A stretch of DNA of 64,000 bases from Bacillota bacterium (GCA_023416275.1 JAEZIB010000091.1:11997-75996), one strand, 5' to 3'; shown: positions 26,101 through 37,228, counted from the stretch's first letter. Numbers and translations are program-made. The notes: generated by a model not told the origin, from the letters alone.

Positions 26101-27912
26101 TCATATTTTATACTTTTGTAATTCTGTCTTATACATGTCCAACAAATCTTCAAGCATTTGAATATTCTGAACTAAATCTTTAATCTTATCAGAGTACTCT
26201 GTTACATTTGAGCTCATTTCCTCTGATGATGCCGAATTCTCCTCTGCAATAGCAGCCAGTGAATGCATATTTTCATTAATACTTGACAATTTCTGTGTTT
26301 CACTAGATAGTTGTGCAACCAAATTAGCAATTAAATTGGCAACTACTACTATCTGCTGTGTAGAATTCCTATTACCGTTTAATACATCCTCAAGGGTTTT
26401 GTTACTCTCTTCTAATTGAGCAAATTGTTCATTTATCTTTTCAACAAATCCAGAAACTTGTCCAGTGAACATCATTAAACTGTTGTTAATTACATTTACT
26501 GAAGATTTGGAACTTTCTGCCAAATTCCTAATTTCATCTGCAACTACAGCAAAACCCTTTCCTGCCTCACCTGCTCTTGCAGCCTCAATGGCAGCATTAA
26601 GAGCCAACAAATTAGTTTGATCCGCCACATCTGCAACAGTATTTACTATGTCCAATATCTCATTAACATGCTTTGATAACTGTACACCATCATTATTTAC
26701 TTGTTCAAAATTATTTCTTACATTTAGAAGCATGCTTGCTACCTTTTCTGTTTGTTTAAAAGAATTTTCAAGTTTATTTACTGCACCTTCAAGATTGTCT
26801 TTTCCTTCAGTCTGTTCAGAGGTAATTCTATTAATTTCCTCAATATTTGAATTTAATATATAAACTGATTTTTCTGTTTCTTCAGCCTGATGTACTGCAC
26901 CATTTGCAACTTCATATACCAAGCTGGATATCCCATCAGAAACGAATTCCATTTTAGAAGCAATTTCAGAAAATGAAGAAGTAAATGAATACATATCGTC
27001 ACTTCCACCCTTAAGGAAAAGAAAGTCTTTTATCATTGTTTCTTTAAGAATATTCATTCTATCTGCAATTCTTTCAACTTCATCTCCACTTTTTATGACA
27101 ACTTTTTCTGAAAAATCAAGATTAATAAGATTGTCCAGTTCCTTTTCCAAATATCGTATCGGCTGCTGAGATATTATAGCTGCTACTAAAGTCAGTATAA
27201 AAATCAATATACAGCTAATACCATATTTTATTAATCCTTGTCCAGGAAATACGATTGCTAAGGCTACTGTTGAAATAACTGCTGGAAGCACACTGGTTTT
27301 CAATGGAATTGACTTCATAAAACCGAGAGATAGTATCTGGCTTAGTATAAATTTCTTAGGTTTTTTACTTTCTTTTTCAAATTTTACCTTAACGCGTAAG
27401 AATTTATCCTCGCCATTGCTTCCTCTTTCAATTTCACTATATGTAAGCTTTTCGTTAAAAAACGTTGCACTACCTTCTAGTAGTCCAAGAAAATAATCAT
27501 ACATCCCACGCCTTGAGGAATATTTTATTTCAATTTCATCTGTAGATATTTCTTTTGCTATCATTCTTGGAGGCTTTGCACCAGGAATCATTTTAGTCAA
27601 CTGTGTATGAACATGATCCATCATCATCAAAAAACCTTTGAGACTTGCTCTTTCAAAAAATGAAGGAAACCATTTTGAAAAAGACACTATGTTACTTCGA
27701 CCAATTTCTCTCCATACCTGTTCAATAGGCTTTCCAATCAATTTTGCAGCAGAATTTATCACAGCAAAAATTGATGCATCTTCAATATTTTCTTTTGGAT
27801 TAATAATTCTATTCTCTGACCAAGAATTACTGGCCAACGCTTTAGCAACAATTTCTTCTCCATATAGTGTTTCCAAACTTTTCAACCAATTTGTAACTAC
27901 TGTTCCCTTCAT
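26101..27912 (-). CDS. H-NOX-containing methyl-accepting chemotaxis protein
   Basis: The N-terminal ~185 residues form a haem-binding H-NOX domain like that of the Tar4 receptor of Caldanaerobacter. The proximal haem ligand His102 (MMMDHVHTQLTK), the YxSxR haem-propionate motif (Tyr131, Ser133, Arg135), and the distal residues Trp9, Asn74 and Tyr140 are all present, which is the O2-binding arrangement. Two membrane segments (about 205-222 and 229-248) with almost no outside loop are followed by a HAMP-like region and a signalling coiled coil with NLLALNAAIEAARAGEAGKG (about residue 440). It should couple O2 or NO binding to the CheA pathway. AAAGGAG precedes the ATG. Confidence 0.93.
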   Translation of the reverse strand: MKGTVVTNWLKSLETLYGEEIVAKALASNSWSENRIINPKENIEDASIFAVINSAAKLIGKPIEQVWREIGRSNIVSFSKWFPSFFERASLKGFLMMMDHVHTQLTKMIPGAKPPRMIAKEISTDEIEIKYSSRRGMYDYFLGLLEGSATFFNEKLTYSEIERGSNGEDKFLRVKVKFEKESKKPKKFILSQILSLGFMKSIPLKTSVLPAVISTVALAIVFPGQGLIKYGISCILIFILTLVAAIISQQPIRYLEKELDNLINLDFSEKVVIKSGDEVERIADRMNILKETMIKDFLFLKGGSDDMYSFTSSFSEIASKMEFVSDGISSLVYEVANGAVHQAEETEKSVYILNSNIEEINRITSEQTEGKDNLEGAVNKLENSFKQTEKVASMLLNVRNNFEQVNNDGVQLSKHVNEILDIVNTVADVADQTNLLALNAAIEAARAGEAGKGFAVVADEIRNLAESSKSSVNVINNSLMMFTGQVSGFVEKINEQFAQLEESNKTLEDVLNGNRNSTQQIVVVANLIANLVAQLSSETQKLSSINENMHSLAAIAEENSASSEEMSSNVTEYSDKIKDLVQNIQMLEDLLDMYKTELQKYKI

Positions 27913-28119
27913 TGTTATTCTCCTTTATGTGTAATTTTGGTATTTGCCTAAAATTCTAAAAAATGAACCCCTTAAATATTATGAAACTATAACAATTTAT
28001 TTATCGACATAATTTTTTCTTTTTTTACATCCATAAAAATAGTTTATAATTGGTAATAAACACCAACGCAAATTTGTAAACCTACGATGCTTATGTTAAA
28101 TCAAACTTTTAAATATTAA

Positions 28120-28175
28120 ATCAACTCTCCATTGATAAGTTAAACACCTATAATTAAACTGCGAAAGTTGCTTAT
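28120..28175. repeat. Dispersed repeat R2, partial copy
   Basis: Read on minus, this contains GCAACTTTCGCAGTTTAATT, then TATAGGTG and TTATCAATGGAGAG. It matches the R2 end sequences at 51327-51385. It lies in the 27913-28437 gap. Confidence 0.5.
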
Positions 28176-28231
28176 ATAATTATTACTAATTTATATTGAG
28201 ATAATATACCCATAAAATATAGAGCTAAACC

Positions 28232-28277
28232 TCTTATACCAATTTGCATTTAAAAATGTGGTATCACATTTTTAAAT
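28232..28277. repeat. Dispersed palindromic repeat R3, copy 1
   Basis: CTTATACCAATTTGC is followed by a perfect 13-bp palindrome (ATTTAAAAATGTG, spacer GTAT, CACATTTTTAAAT). Related copies lie at 48486 and 58799. Confidence 0.65.
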
Positions 28278-28344
28278 CCGCTCTTTCAACCTTCAGATTA
28301 AAACTGCCACTGAAACAAGGAATTAAGATTAAGATTTTATATAA

Positions 28345-28392
28345 AAAGAGCTGCTACTAATCCAACTCACTTTGTCGGTTTAGCAGCAGCTC
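28345..28392 (-). terminator. Terminator of the glucan synthase gene
   Basis: On minus, GAGCTGCTGCTAA and TTAGTAGCAGCTC form a stem followed by TTTTTATAT, starting about 45 bases after the stop. Confidence 0.85.
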
Positions 28393-28437
28393 AATAACAT
28401 ATTAAAACATTTAATTTTTTAACTTACTGACTTTCTC

Positions 28438-31400
28438 TTACATATATGCCTCGAGCCTATGGGTTTTTCCATCATCAATAAGTTCTATTGTATTAGATTC
28501 AACTGTTCTATCATCTATTTTTATCTGTGTTATACCAGTATTTTTACTGCTATTATTAATTATCTTAATATCATAGACAGAACCACCAAACACATATTTC
28601 ACTGAATATTCCTTCGTCATCTTTGGAATACAAGGTGCAATCTTCAAATAGTTACCTTGTTTTTTAATTCCCAAAATATGCTCCATACCAATCCTATACA
28701 TCCAGCCTGCCGCACCTGTATACCAAGTCCAGCCTCCTCTGCCTTCATTCGGAGAAACTGCATATACATCAGCAGCCATTACATAAGGCTCTACCTTGTA
28801 GGTTATGCACTCCATATCAGTTCTGGCATGATTTATAGGATTTATCATATTGAAAAGCTCCCATGCCTTTTCTCCGTTTCCAAGCTGTGTATAAGCATAT
28901 ATAACCCAGGTAGCCGCATGAGAATACTGTCCTCCATTCTCCCTTACACCAGGAAGATAGCCTTTTATATAGCCTGGATTTAACTCACTGTCATAAAAAG
29001 GTGGTGTTAGCAGCTTTATTAATCCATTTTTTCTGTCAATAAGATACTTTTCAAGGGCACTCATAGCCTCCTCTACTCTGCTAGCCTTAGCAGCAGCAGA
29101 TATTGCTGCCCACGATTGGGAAAGGGAATCAATCTTGCCTTCATCATTTTGTATTGAGCCTAATGGTGTCCCATCGTCAAAGTAAGCTCTCCTATACCAG
29201 CTACCATCCCATGCCTCCTTTTCAATTGCTTCAATTATTTGTGTTGCATGAGCTCTGTACTGATTTGCCCGTTCTATGTCTCCCATATGTGTGCAAATAG
29301 GTATCATTTTCTGAAGAACACAGTATAAGAACCAACCAAGCCAAACGCTTTCACCTTTTCCATGTGCACCAATCAGGTTCATACCGTCATTCCAGTCCCC
29401 ACCACCCATTAATGGTATGCCATGGGCTCCGAATTTTAGGCTCTTATCTATTGCCCTAATACAATGTTCGTAAACTGTTCCCTTTGCCTCAGATACCGTT
29501 GCCACTTCATATCTTTCGTGCTCATTATCTCTTAAAAGCTCAGACTGTATATAGTTCTCACTGATATTCAAAATTTTGTAATCACCAGTAGAATATAAAT
29601 AATCACAGGTAACGTAAGGAAGCCAAAGTAAATCATCAGAATACCTGGTTCTTATTCCATTGTTCTTCTGTTCATGCCACCAATGCTGTACATCTCCTTC
29701 TATAAATTGATGTCTGCAATGAAGTAATATCTGCTTTTTGGTAATTTGTGGCATAGTATACACAACTGACATCACATCCTGCAACTGATCACGGAAGCCA
29801 ACTGCTCCCCCTGCCTGATAGAAACCAGTTCTAGCAAATACTCTAGAAGAAAGAACTTGATACTGAAGCCACCCGTTAAGCAAAATATTCATTGCAGAGT
29901 CAGATGTATTTACTTGAATTTGCTTCAGCTTTTCATGCCAGCTTTCTTTTACCCTTTTGAATTCTACGTGAGCAAAATTATTATCTCTGAACTTCTGTAT
30001 TATTTCATGAGTTTTTTCAGCTTCCTCCTGGCCAAATAGAAATACCACTTGCTTACTTTCTTCAGGCATAATACCTACTGTAGTCTTTATAACAGCACAT
30101 GCATCAATGCCTGCTCCTACCTTACCATTTAAAGTATTTCTCATTCCTGAAGGTTCAGTTAAGTCCATATTGTCCCCTATGAAATCCATCCTCTGCCCCG
30201 TATAGGTCACACTCTCTTCCGAGCAGGACAAAAATGCCTTTAGCCCTCTAAAATCTGCACTGTAAACATTCTCCATAAATAAAGTTCTAAGTTCTTCATC
30301 AAAGCTTGTAATAATATATGGTGACGTTTGACTCACTTCAACACCTAGTACAGGTCTGAAATAGTAAGCTACATCTATATTTATTTCTTTATCAGTAATA
30401 TTTTTAAGTTTTACTATGCTTAGCTTAATAGGATTATCTACCGCAGCAAATTGCAGCAATTCTTGCTCAAGACCGTGACTTTTGTGCAAAAAGCTGGTAT
30501 ATCCAAAACCATGTCTTATAACATAGGGATCTCTCTCTCTTACAGGTAATGGTGTACAGCTCCATATAGCATCATTATTTTTGTTGTGCAAATAAATTAT
30601 TTCTGACGGTGTATCTGAAACTGGGTCATTCCCCCATGAGGTTAGCTTGTTTTGGCTGCTGTTTTGATGCCAAGTGTATCCTCCGCCCGATTCAGTACAA
30701 ATAAAACCAAATTTATCATTTGCAATTATATTTGCCCATGGTGCAGGCGTAGTCACTCCTGCTTTTAAGCAAATGACGTATTCGTTTCCATCATTGGTAA
30801 ATCCGCCAATTCCATTAAAGAACTTTAAATTCTCAGCAATGTCAGAGATATATTCATCTTCAACAGTTTCCTCGTGAAGCATTTTATCATTTTTACGATG
30901 AAGTGTGATTTCTTCACTGTACTCAGGTTTATTTGCCTCCTGAACCTTTTGCATTGTAGAATTCGATTGGGTATTAACTGCTATTTTTATTGCTTCAGCT
31001 GATATAGCTGAGCTTCCATAAGTGTTCCTATTGGAAATTCTATCTGATATATCATCAAGTTTTCTATTTAGAGCCATTTCTGGAATTCCTTCCAAGCTTC
31101 CACTTGTAATTTCATCTTCATCTAAAAAATCAGATATACCCTTGTCAGCATCTATTATTATCTTTGCACAGGTAAACAACAGGCACCTTTGTTCTAAGCT
31201 CATTTGTTGAGCTTTTCTGATAAAAATACCTCCCCTTCTATCAATATGCTCATAAGAACGACCAGATACAGCCATATCTTTTACCATTTCAAATATTGGC
31301 TGATTATAGGTTTCTTCTTCTGTGACCAAAACTACCAAGTCAAAAGTTACTCCCTTTAGCCTCAAATAATCATGAAGCTTTAAAGCCCATTGAATTTCTT

Positions 31401-34400
31401 CGAAGCTATCTCTATCTCCAATTGTGACTAATATTATTGGAACATCACCTGATATGCCAAAGGGCCATAATTCAGACTGGCTGAGAGTATTATTTATAAT
31501 ATACTCTGCACATTCTGTTCTATCCATTCCATATAGAATTCTTGGGAGCAATTTTAAATATGCTCTTTCATCACTGCTACTTACATTTAGAAAACCTGCT
31601 TCAACAATACTTCTGGTCCATGCCATTTCATTAACTCTTTCAGCAGCAGAAGTATCACAGTATTTTTCCAACATCTCTATTGCATTTTTTCTGGTGTCAC
31701 ATGTACCAATGCAAAAATTAACCACCGCACTTTCTCCAGGCTCAACACAAACTCTTATTCTTAAACTGAAAATAGGGTCTAATACAGCTCCAACTGAGTT
31801 TGATAAAGGTTGATCAGGCTCCATGGCATTTGGAAAAGCAAGACTCCTGTTTCTGCCAATGAAATTCATGCGATTAGTCTCATATTCCACTTTTCCTTGT
31901 ATATTTCCATCTGTTGAAACAGTATGATACCCCCAAACAGTTTGCTTTACATCATCCCTCTTTCTTCTCATTGCCAAAAGTCCATTATGTTGTTCAACAT
32001 ATTCCGTTTTAACAAACAGCTTGCTAAATGCAGGATGAGCTGCATCTGCTTCAGGCTGTGACAGCACAATTTCCATGTAGCTGGTTAGTTCAATAACCCT
32101 TTTTGAAGTGCTATGGTTAAAAATAGTCACTTTCCTTATTTCTGCATTATCCTCAGTACTTATTAGAACCTCAGTATTTGTTTCAATATTACCTTCTCTT
32201 CGAATATACTCAGCTTTGTGAGGTGCAAATATAACTTTGTATGCCTCTGGCTCAGTATTTACAGGACTATAGGTAGTTGACCAGTACTCATTGGAATTTA
32301 CATTTCTTACATATATAAAAGCTCCACTGCTTTGCATATAGTCATTAATCCATCTGTATACTGCCATTGAATTACATCTGCCGTACCCTGAACCCTTATC
32401 AGTCAGCACCAAATTATAGTTCCCATTAGTAAGCAGGTGCATATTAGGAATAGGTGAAGTATTACTATAGCTACGTATCACTATTTCTTCATCATCAGCC
32501 CTTTTACGCACAGAGAACATAGGCTGTTCTTTACAATCCTTAGCTACAAATACACTTGCAGGATATTTTTCTTGTATTAATGCATCAACAGCTTTTATCT
32601 CAGGTATTACATGAAATCTTCTTTGCATTATGTTATCTTTGAAGAAATTAACAAATGCAAGCATACTCATTCCTTGATGGTGAACCATATAGCTTTTTAC
32701 AACAGCACATTTTTGTTCCGTCTTTAGCCTAGAATCAGTAAAATCCACAGCCTCATATAATCCAAACTGTCCCTCTGCGCCTAAATTCCTAAGCCTTTCA
32801 ATATTATTGGAACACTGCTCTGGCTCTATATCGATTGCCATAATAGTTGCATATGGTGCTATTACCAAATCATTTACCAAGCCTCTCTTAAGCCCAAGAC
32901 TTGGTACTCCAAATGCTCTATATTGATAATTCAGTGCTATATCAAAAGCATAAAAGCAAGATTCAGATATGCCCCATGGAGTATTTTTACTTAAGCCATA
33001 ATTAATTTGTGCCTTGACTACAGCTTTATAGGTTCTTTCTATTAAAGTATTTGGGTAACACTTAATAAGCAATCTAGGCATAAGGTATTCAAACATGGTC
33101 CCCGTCCATGATACAAGTCCTGTGTTTTCGCCTATATTCACCAGCTTTCTTCCAAGCTTGAACCAATGCTGCTTTGAAACCTCACCTTTTGCAATTGCAA
33201 TAAGGCTTGTCTGTCTTGCTTCAGATGCAAACAAATCATAATAGCATTTAGTCGGATGTCCTTCTTCAACATTAAAGCCTATTGTAAACAGACTTCTGTT
33301 ATCATCAAACAAGCATTTAAACCTCATATTATCAATTAGAGCTTGAATTCTATTTTGGAGTTTTTCTAATTGTTGACTTTTTTCTGGAACTTCATTTAAG
33401 CTGTTAAATACTCTGTCATTGTATTTCTCCAATAATGAGTGATACATATTAACCTGATATACCAGCTTTCTAGTAAAATAACCAAGTTTATTTTTATTGA
33501 TAAGAGCATTTAGAGCTTCTGAAATTTCTGAAAAAAGCATCTTATATTTAGTCTTAATGCTTTGAGCAGCTTCTTCCTTTTCAGTTCTTGTATCTGAATT
33601 TTTAACTGCTTCTGCTTTAACATTAACAGTTTTAACCTCTACACTTGTGTCTGAATTGTTGTTTTTCTGAGCAATATTTTTAAGCCTTACCATGTCAAAA
33701 TAAGGCTTGTCCATGTCAATTTCCCAATTGCATAGCTCTAGCAAATCAAAAATCCCCTCAATTATTGTCTCGTCATAAATGGGCTTATTTCTATATTCCT
33801 TAAAACCTTCATTCAAAACCATTAAATAGCCCACAAAGTTTCCGCTGTCAACAGTTGAAACGAATTTTGGACGAAGTATCTCAAGGTTTGTTGTATTATA
33901 CCAATTGAAAAGATGTCCGTTCCACTTTTCTAATTTTTCAACAGTGGTAATTGTGTTTTCAATTCTATCCAGCAAATCCACAGTATTGATATAGCCCATA
34001 TCTCTGGCTGCCAAATTTGACACCAATAATAGACCAATATTAGTAGGAGAGGTTCGATGAGCTGCTCCTTTATATGGCTCCTCCTGGTAATTGTCAGCAG
34101 GAAGATAATTCTCCCCACTGCCTGCAAATTCATCAAAATAGAACCAGGTCTTTCTTGACAAAAGTCTAAATTCCTTTAAGGTTTCCTTGCTAAGAGCACT
34201 ATTACTACTACTTAAGGGTTTGCTAATGAAATGTGCAATAGCTGGTGCAAAAAGCCATAAAATAAAAGCAACCACGCCCAACCAAAGATAACCCTTTGCT
34301 AAAAATATACAAACAATCAAGACTGATGCTCCTAATGCAGGTGAAAACCACATTCTTCTGTAATAGCTGTTTAAATCATTTTTCAAAGCCAATTCCATAT

Positions 34401-37194
34401 CTGCAGCGGTAATCCATTCAAGCAAATTTTTCTTAGTAATCAACACCCTATATAGAGTCTTAACGATAGCATTAGTCATTAAATATGCCTGATAGGGCGC
34501 AAATGCCAGCAGCAAACCAATTTGTACCAATATACCGCTAAATCCTGTCAAAACAACAGTTCTTCTTTTTGTAATGTAAACTTTGTAGTCACATCCAAAT
34601 ATTATGTGTACAAAATAGCCCACAACAGGTGAGCATACCGCGATAAAAGCCAACCAAATCCACGCATTAATGCTATTTCTGAGCAAAGCCAGGCTCAATA
34701 ATAATACAATAATTATTGTTGGATAGAGCATACTTCTCCTAAGATTATCAAACATTTTCCATCTTGATAATTTTGTAACAGGAGTTTTTCCAAATATCCA
34801 ATGCAATAACTGCCAATCCCCTCTTGTCCAGCGGTGCAGTCTCATCATAAAGGAGTTGTACTTAGCCGGATACCCATCTATCAGCTCAATGTCAGTGACA
34901 AGACCTGTCCTCAAATAACTGCCCTCCAGCAGGTCATGGCTAAGAATGGTATTTTCAGGGATCACCTTGTCCAGTGCCTTTTGAAAAATATCAACCTCAT
35001 ATATACCTTTTCCTGTAAATATACCTTCTCCAAAAGTATCTTGATAAACATCAGAAACTGTAGTAGTGTATGGATCTATTCCCCCTTGTCCAGCAAACAC
35101 CTTAGTGAAATATGATGCATTGGCACTTTCAATGTTTACATCAATTCTAGGCTGAAGTATTCCATAACCAGCTGTGACAATACCCTTCTCGGCATCAAAA
35201 ACGGCTCTGTTTAAGGGATGAGCTATTGTACCCACCAGCTGCGTCGCCGTTTCAAGAGGCAATTGTGTATCTGCATCTAGTGTAATAACATATTTTATAT
35301 ACGGTAAATTGCTTACATCAGCACTGTTAAAAACATAGCTTGTAGTTCTATCTCCCCGAAGCATTCTATTAAATTCAATAATTGCTCCTCTTTTCCGTTC
35401 CCATCCCAGCCATTTATTTTGTTGCTTATTAAACTGTCTTGCTCGGCAGAATAGAAAGAAAATATCATTTCCATCAGTTGTATATTTTCTGTTAAGCTCT
35501 TCGATTCTTCTTAAAGCCGCATCAACTATGGCTCTGTCATCTGATGAGGTTTCTTCATTGCAGTCCTTAAAGTCCCCAACCAGAGAGAAATAAATATTGT
35601 CGCTTTTATTTGCCAAATAGAAAACTTCAAGGTTATCAATCAAGTCAAGAGTTCTTTTAACGTTAGGAACTAGAGTCGGTACTATTACCATTGTAGACAG
35701 CTCCTGAGGTATTCCTTTCTTTAGCTCCAACTTAGGCAGCCTTGCAGGTTTTACTAAGCTCCCCAAGCTGCTATTAGTTATGGATATAACTATCTCACTG
35801 GCAGGAATCAAACCAACTATTCCTATGATAACACAAAATATGTCTGCTGTATTTGTTTCTCTTTTAAAGCTATATATCAACGGAATAAGAACAATTATTA
35901 TAGAAAATATGATAATTGCAGAAATATATAAATTAACAGAATATTTTTCATTCAGTTTTTTATATCTAATTACATTCTTTGATGTTGAATTCAAGCTTTC
36001 AAACAGCGACTTTTGCCCTTTCCCAATGAGATAATATCCTATATGGTCAGCAGATGGCTCTTGATTGCCCAAATTATAAGCCTCTTCAGCAAGCCCATAA
36101 CATAATCTTGCAACATGAATCTCTGTAGTTTTAAATTTATCAGCCAACTTTGTAATAGTGTTTCTGTACTGATTTCTTGAATTGAAATCCATTTTAGAAT
36201 ATATATTACATGGGTCTTGCTTTAATATTCTCTCTACCTCACTTAAGTCTTCAAAAAGCACTGTACTGTCAAAGCCTGATAGGGTACGCAAACTATTTAT
36301 TACATTCCCAATAGATACCTGAGTTACTGCCTGGTTCAAATGGTCAATTGAAATAAAGCTGTCGGTAGTTGTACTCTTTTGAGCAAGAATACCATCTATA
36401 CATTTTATCATCCAAAGAGTTTTTGAGCCCTTTTTTCTTAATTTTTTTATCAAATATTCCACAAATGCAGGTGTTATATCATCAAGTGCTTCAATCTGTG
36501 AATTAAAATTTTCACAGTTATCATTTGCTTGGTTATTATCGTTAATAATATCAAGCATCTGCTCTGCTTTGTGCCAATCCTGATGAGTTGAATTCATTTT
36601 CTCACATACAACCCACAGCTTTTCAAATAAAGCTGCTTTAACCATCAAAGTCAACATCCATAGCTCTTCTATTGATAAAAAATTATATCTCTGATAGGCA
36701 AATATAAAGTCCCTTATGACCTTCTCATTAGCGTTTCCATCAATATGGGATACAATCTCAATAGCTATTGTATATATTCTAGGAAAACCTGAATATATTC
36801 CTTCAGTTATTACTGGCAGTGCTTTTCTTACGTCACATAATTCTCTGACTATAATACTTTTCTGCTCCTCAATTATATAGAAATTGTCCAGTAGCCACTC
36901 TGCTGCTGGTGGTATGGGAAATCCAACTGAAGCATCTTCATTAAAACTTTTGTAGGTTAAGAAAATGTCCTGAAACTTTGACTCAATTCTTCTAGTTATT
37001 CTTTTCATTGCATATTTACGCTTTGTTGTCTCCTGAACCTTTGCCAAGCTCTCAGCATGTCTCTCTAACTCATCCGAAGACAGTACAATATCCTCAATCT
37101 GAAACTGGAATTTTTGAAGATTCCTAACCCATATCATAATCATAGACATTAATGCAACAGCCAAAATTATTATTAAAAATAGATATATATTCAT
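28438..37194 (-). CDS. Cyclic beta-1,2-glucan synthase-like protein (GT84/GH94)
   Basis: At 2918 residues this is the largest gene here and matches the size of NdvB/ChvB-type enzymes (about 2800-2900). These synthesise beta-1,2-glucan from UDP-glucose and cyclise it at the membrane. Visible parts in order: an N-terminal membrane helix; a GT84 domain (about residues 490-870) with LDADTQLPLET (about 636) and HRWTRGDWQLLHW (about 790); several membrane helices (about 420-465, 820-1010); a glucoamylase-like middle domain with HHQGMSMLAF; and a C-terminal GH94 phosphorylase-like domain with GGDWNDGMNLIG (about 2600) carrying the acid Asp. Related Gram-positive enzymes exist. The gene is flanked by two chemoreceptor genes. 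GGTG precedes the ATG. Confidence 0.9.
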   Translation of the reverse strand: MNIYLFLIIILAVALMSMIMIWVRNLQKFQFQIEDIVLSSDELERHAESLAKVQETTKRKYAMKRITRRIESKFQDIFLTYKSFNEDASVGFPIPPAAEWLLDNFYIIEEQKSIIVRELCDVRKALPVITEGIYSGFPRIYTIAIEIVSHIDGNANEKVIRDFIFAYQRYNFLSIEELWMLTLMVKAALFEKLWVVCEKMNSTHQDWHKAEQMLDIINDNNQANDNCENFNSQIEALDDITPAFVEYLIKKLRKKGSKTLWMIKCIDGILAQKSTTTDSFISIDHLNQAVTQVSIGNVINSLRTLSGFDSTVLFEDLSEVERILKQDPCNIYSKMDFNSRNQYRNTITKLADKFKTTEIHVARLCYGLAEEAYNLGNQEPSADHIGYYLIGKGQKSLFESLNSTSKNVIRYKKLNEKYSVNLYISAIIIFSIIIVLIPLIYSFKRETNTADIFCVIIGIVGLIPASEIVISITNSSLGSLVKPARLPKLELKKGIPQELSTMVIVPTLVPNVKRTLDLIDNLEVFYLANKSDNIYFSLVGDFKDCNEETSSDDRAIVDAALRRIEELNRKYTTDGNDIFFLFCRARQFNKQQNKWLGWERKRGAIIEFNRMLRGDRTTSYVFNSADVSNLPYIKYVITLDADTQLPLETATQLVGTIAHPLNRAVFDAEKGIVTAGYGILQPRIDVNIESANASYFTKVFAGQGGIDPYTTTVSDVYQDTFGEGIFTGKGIYEVDIFQKALDKVIPENTILSHDLLEGSYLRTGLVTDIELIDGYPAKYNSFMMRLHRWTRGDWQLLHWIFGKTPVTKLSRWKMFDNLRRSMLYPTIIIVLLLSLALLRNSINAWIWLAFIAVCSPVVGYFVHIIFGCDYKVYITKRRTVVLTGFSGILVQIGLLLAFAPYQAYLMTNAIVKTLYRVLITKKNLLEWITAADMELALKNDLNSYYRRMWFSPALGASVLIVCIFLAKGYLWLGVVAFILWLFAPAIAHFISKPLSSSNSALSKETLKEFRLLSRKTWFYFDEFAGSGENYLPADNYQEEPYKGAAHRTSPTNIGLLLVSNLAARDMGYINTVDLLDRIENTITTVEKLEKWNGHLFNWYNTTNLEILRPKFVSTVDSGNFVGYLMVLNEGFKEYRNKPIYDETIIEGIFDLLELCNWEIDMDKPYFDMVRLKNIAQKNNNSDTSVEVKTVNVKAEAVKNSDTRTEKEEAAQSIKTKYKMLFSEISEALNALINKNKLGYFTRKLVYQVNMYHSLLEKYNDRVFNSLNEVPEKSQQLEKLQNRIQALIDNMRFKCLFDDNRSLFTIGFNVEEGHPTKCYYDLFASEARQTSLIAIAKGEVSKQHWFKLGRKLVNIGENTGLVSWTGTMFEYLMPRLLIKCYPNTLIERTYKAVVKAQINYGLSKNTPWGISESCFYAFDIALNYQYRAFGVPSLGLKRGLVNDLVIAPYATIMAIDIEPEQCSNNIERLRNLGAEGQFGLYEAVDFTDSRLKTEQKCAVVKSYMVHHQGMSMLAFVNFFKDNIMQRRFHVIPEIKAVDALIQEKYPASVFVAKDCKEQPMFSVRKRADDEEIVIRSYSNTSPIPNMHLLTNGNYNLVLTDKGSGYGRCNSMAVYRWINDYMQSSGAFIYVRNVNSNEYWSTTYSPVNTEPEAYKVIFAPHKAEYIRREGNIETNTEVLISTEDNAEIRKVTIFNHSTSKRVIELTSYMEIVLSQPEADAAHPAFSKLFVKTEYVEQHNGLLAMRRKRDDVKQTVWGYHTVSTDGNIQGKVEYETNRMNFIGRNRSLAFPNAMEPDQPLSNSVGAVLDPIFSLRIRVCVEPGESAVVNFCIGTCDTRKNAIEMLEKYCDTSAAERVNEMAWTRSIVEAGFLNVSSSDERAYLKLLPRILYGMDRTECAEYIINNTLSQSELWPFGISGDVPIILVTIGDRDSFEEIQWALKLHDYLRLKGVTFDLVVLVTEEETYNQPIFEMVKDMAVSGRSYEHIDRRGGIFIRKAQQMSLEQRCLLFTCAKIIIDADKGISDFLDEDEITSGSLEGIPEMALNRKLDDISDRISNRNTYGSSAISAEAIKIAVNTQSNSTMQKVQEANKPEYSEEITLHRKNDKMLHEETVEDEYISDIAENLKFFNGIGGFTNDGNEYVICLKAGVTTPAPWANIIANDKFGFICTESGGGYTWHQNSSQNKLTSWGNDPVSDTPSEIIYLHNKNNDAIWSCTPLPVRERDPYVIRHGFGYTSFLHKSHGLEQELLQFAAVDNPIKLSIVKLKNITDKEINIDVAYYFRPVLGVEVSQTSPYIITSFDEELRTLFMENVYSADFRGLKAFLSCSEESVTYTGQRMDFIGDNMDLTEPSGMRNTLNGKVGAGIDACAVIKTTVGIMPEESKQVVFLFGQEEAEKTHEIIQKFRDNNFAHVEFKRVKESWHEKLKQIQVNTSDSAMNILLNGWLQYQVLSSRVFARTGFYQAGGAVGFRDQLQDVMSVVYTMPQITKKQILLHCRHQFIEGDVQHWWHEQKNNGIRTRYSDDLLWLPYVTCDYLYSTGDYKILNISENYIQSELLRDNEHERYEVATVSEAKGTVYEHCIRAIDKSLKFGAHGIPLMGGGDWNDGMNLIGAHGKGESVWLGWFLYCVLQKMIPICTHMGDIERANQYRAHATQIIEAIEKEAWDGSWYRRAYFDDGTPLGSIQNDEGKIDSLSQSWAAISAAAKASRVEEAMSALEKYLIDRKNGLIKLLTPPFYDSELNPGYIKGYLPGVRENGGQYSHAATWVIYAYTQLGNGEKAWELFNMINPINHARTDMECITYKVEPYVMAADVYAVSPNEGRGGWTWYTGAAGWMYRIGMEHILGIKKQGNYLKIAPCIPKMTKEYSVKYVFGGSVYDIKIINNSSKNTGITQIKIDDRTVESNTIELIDDGKTHRLEAYM

Positions 37195-37228
37195 ATGTAT
37201 TCACCATTTTTATCAAATTTTTTAAAAC

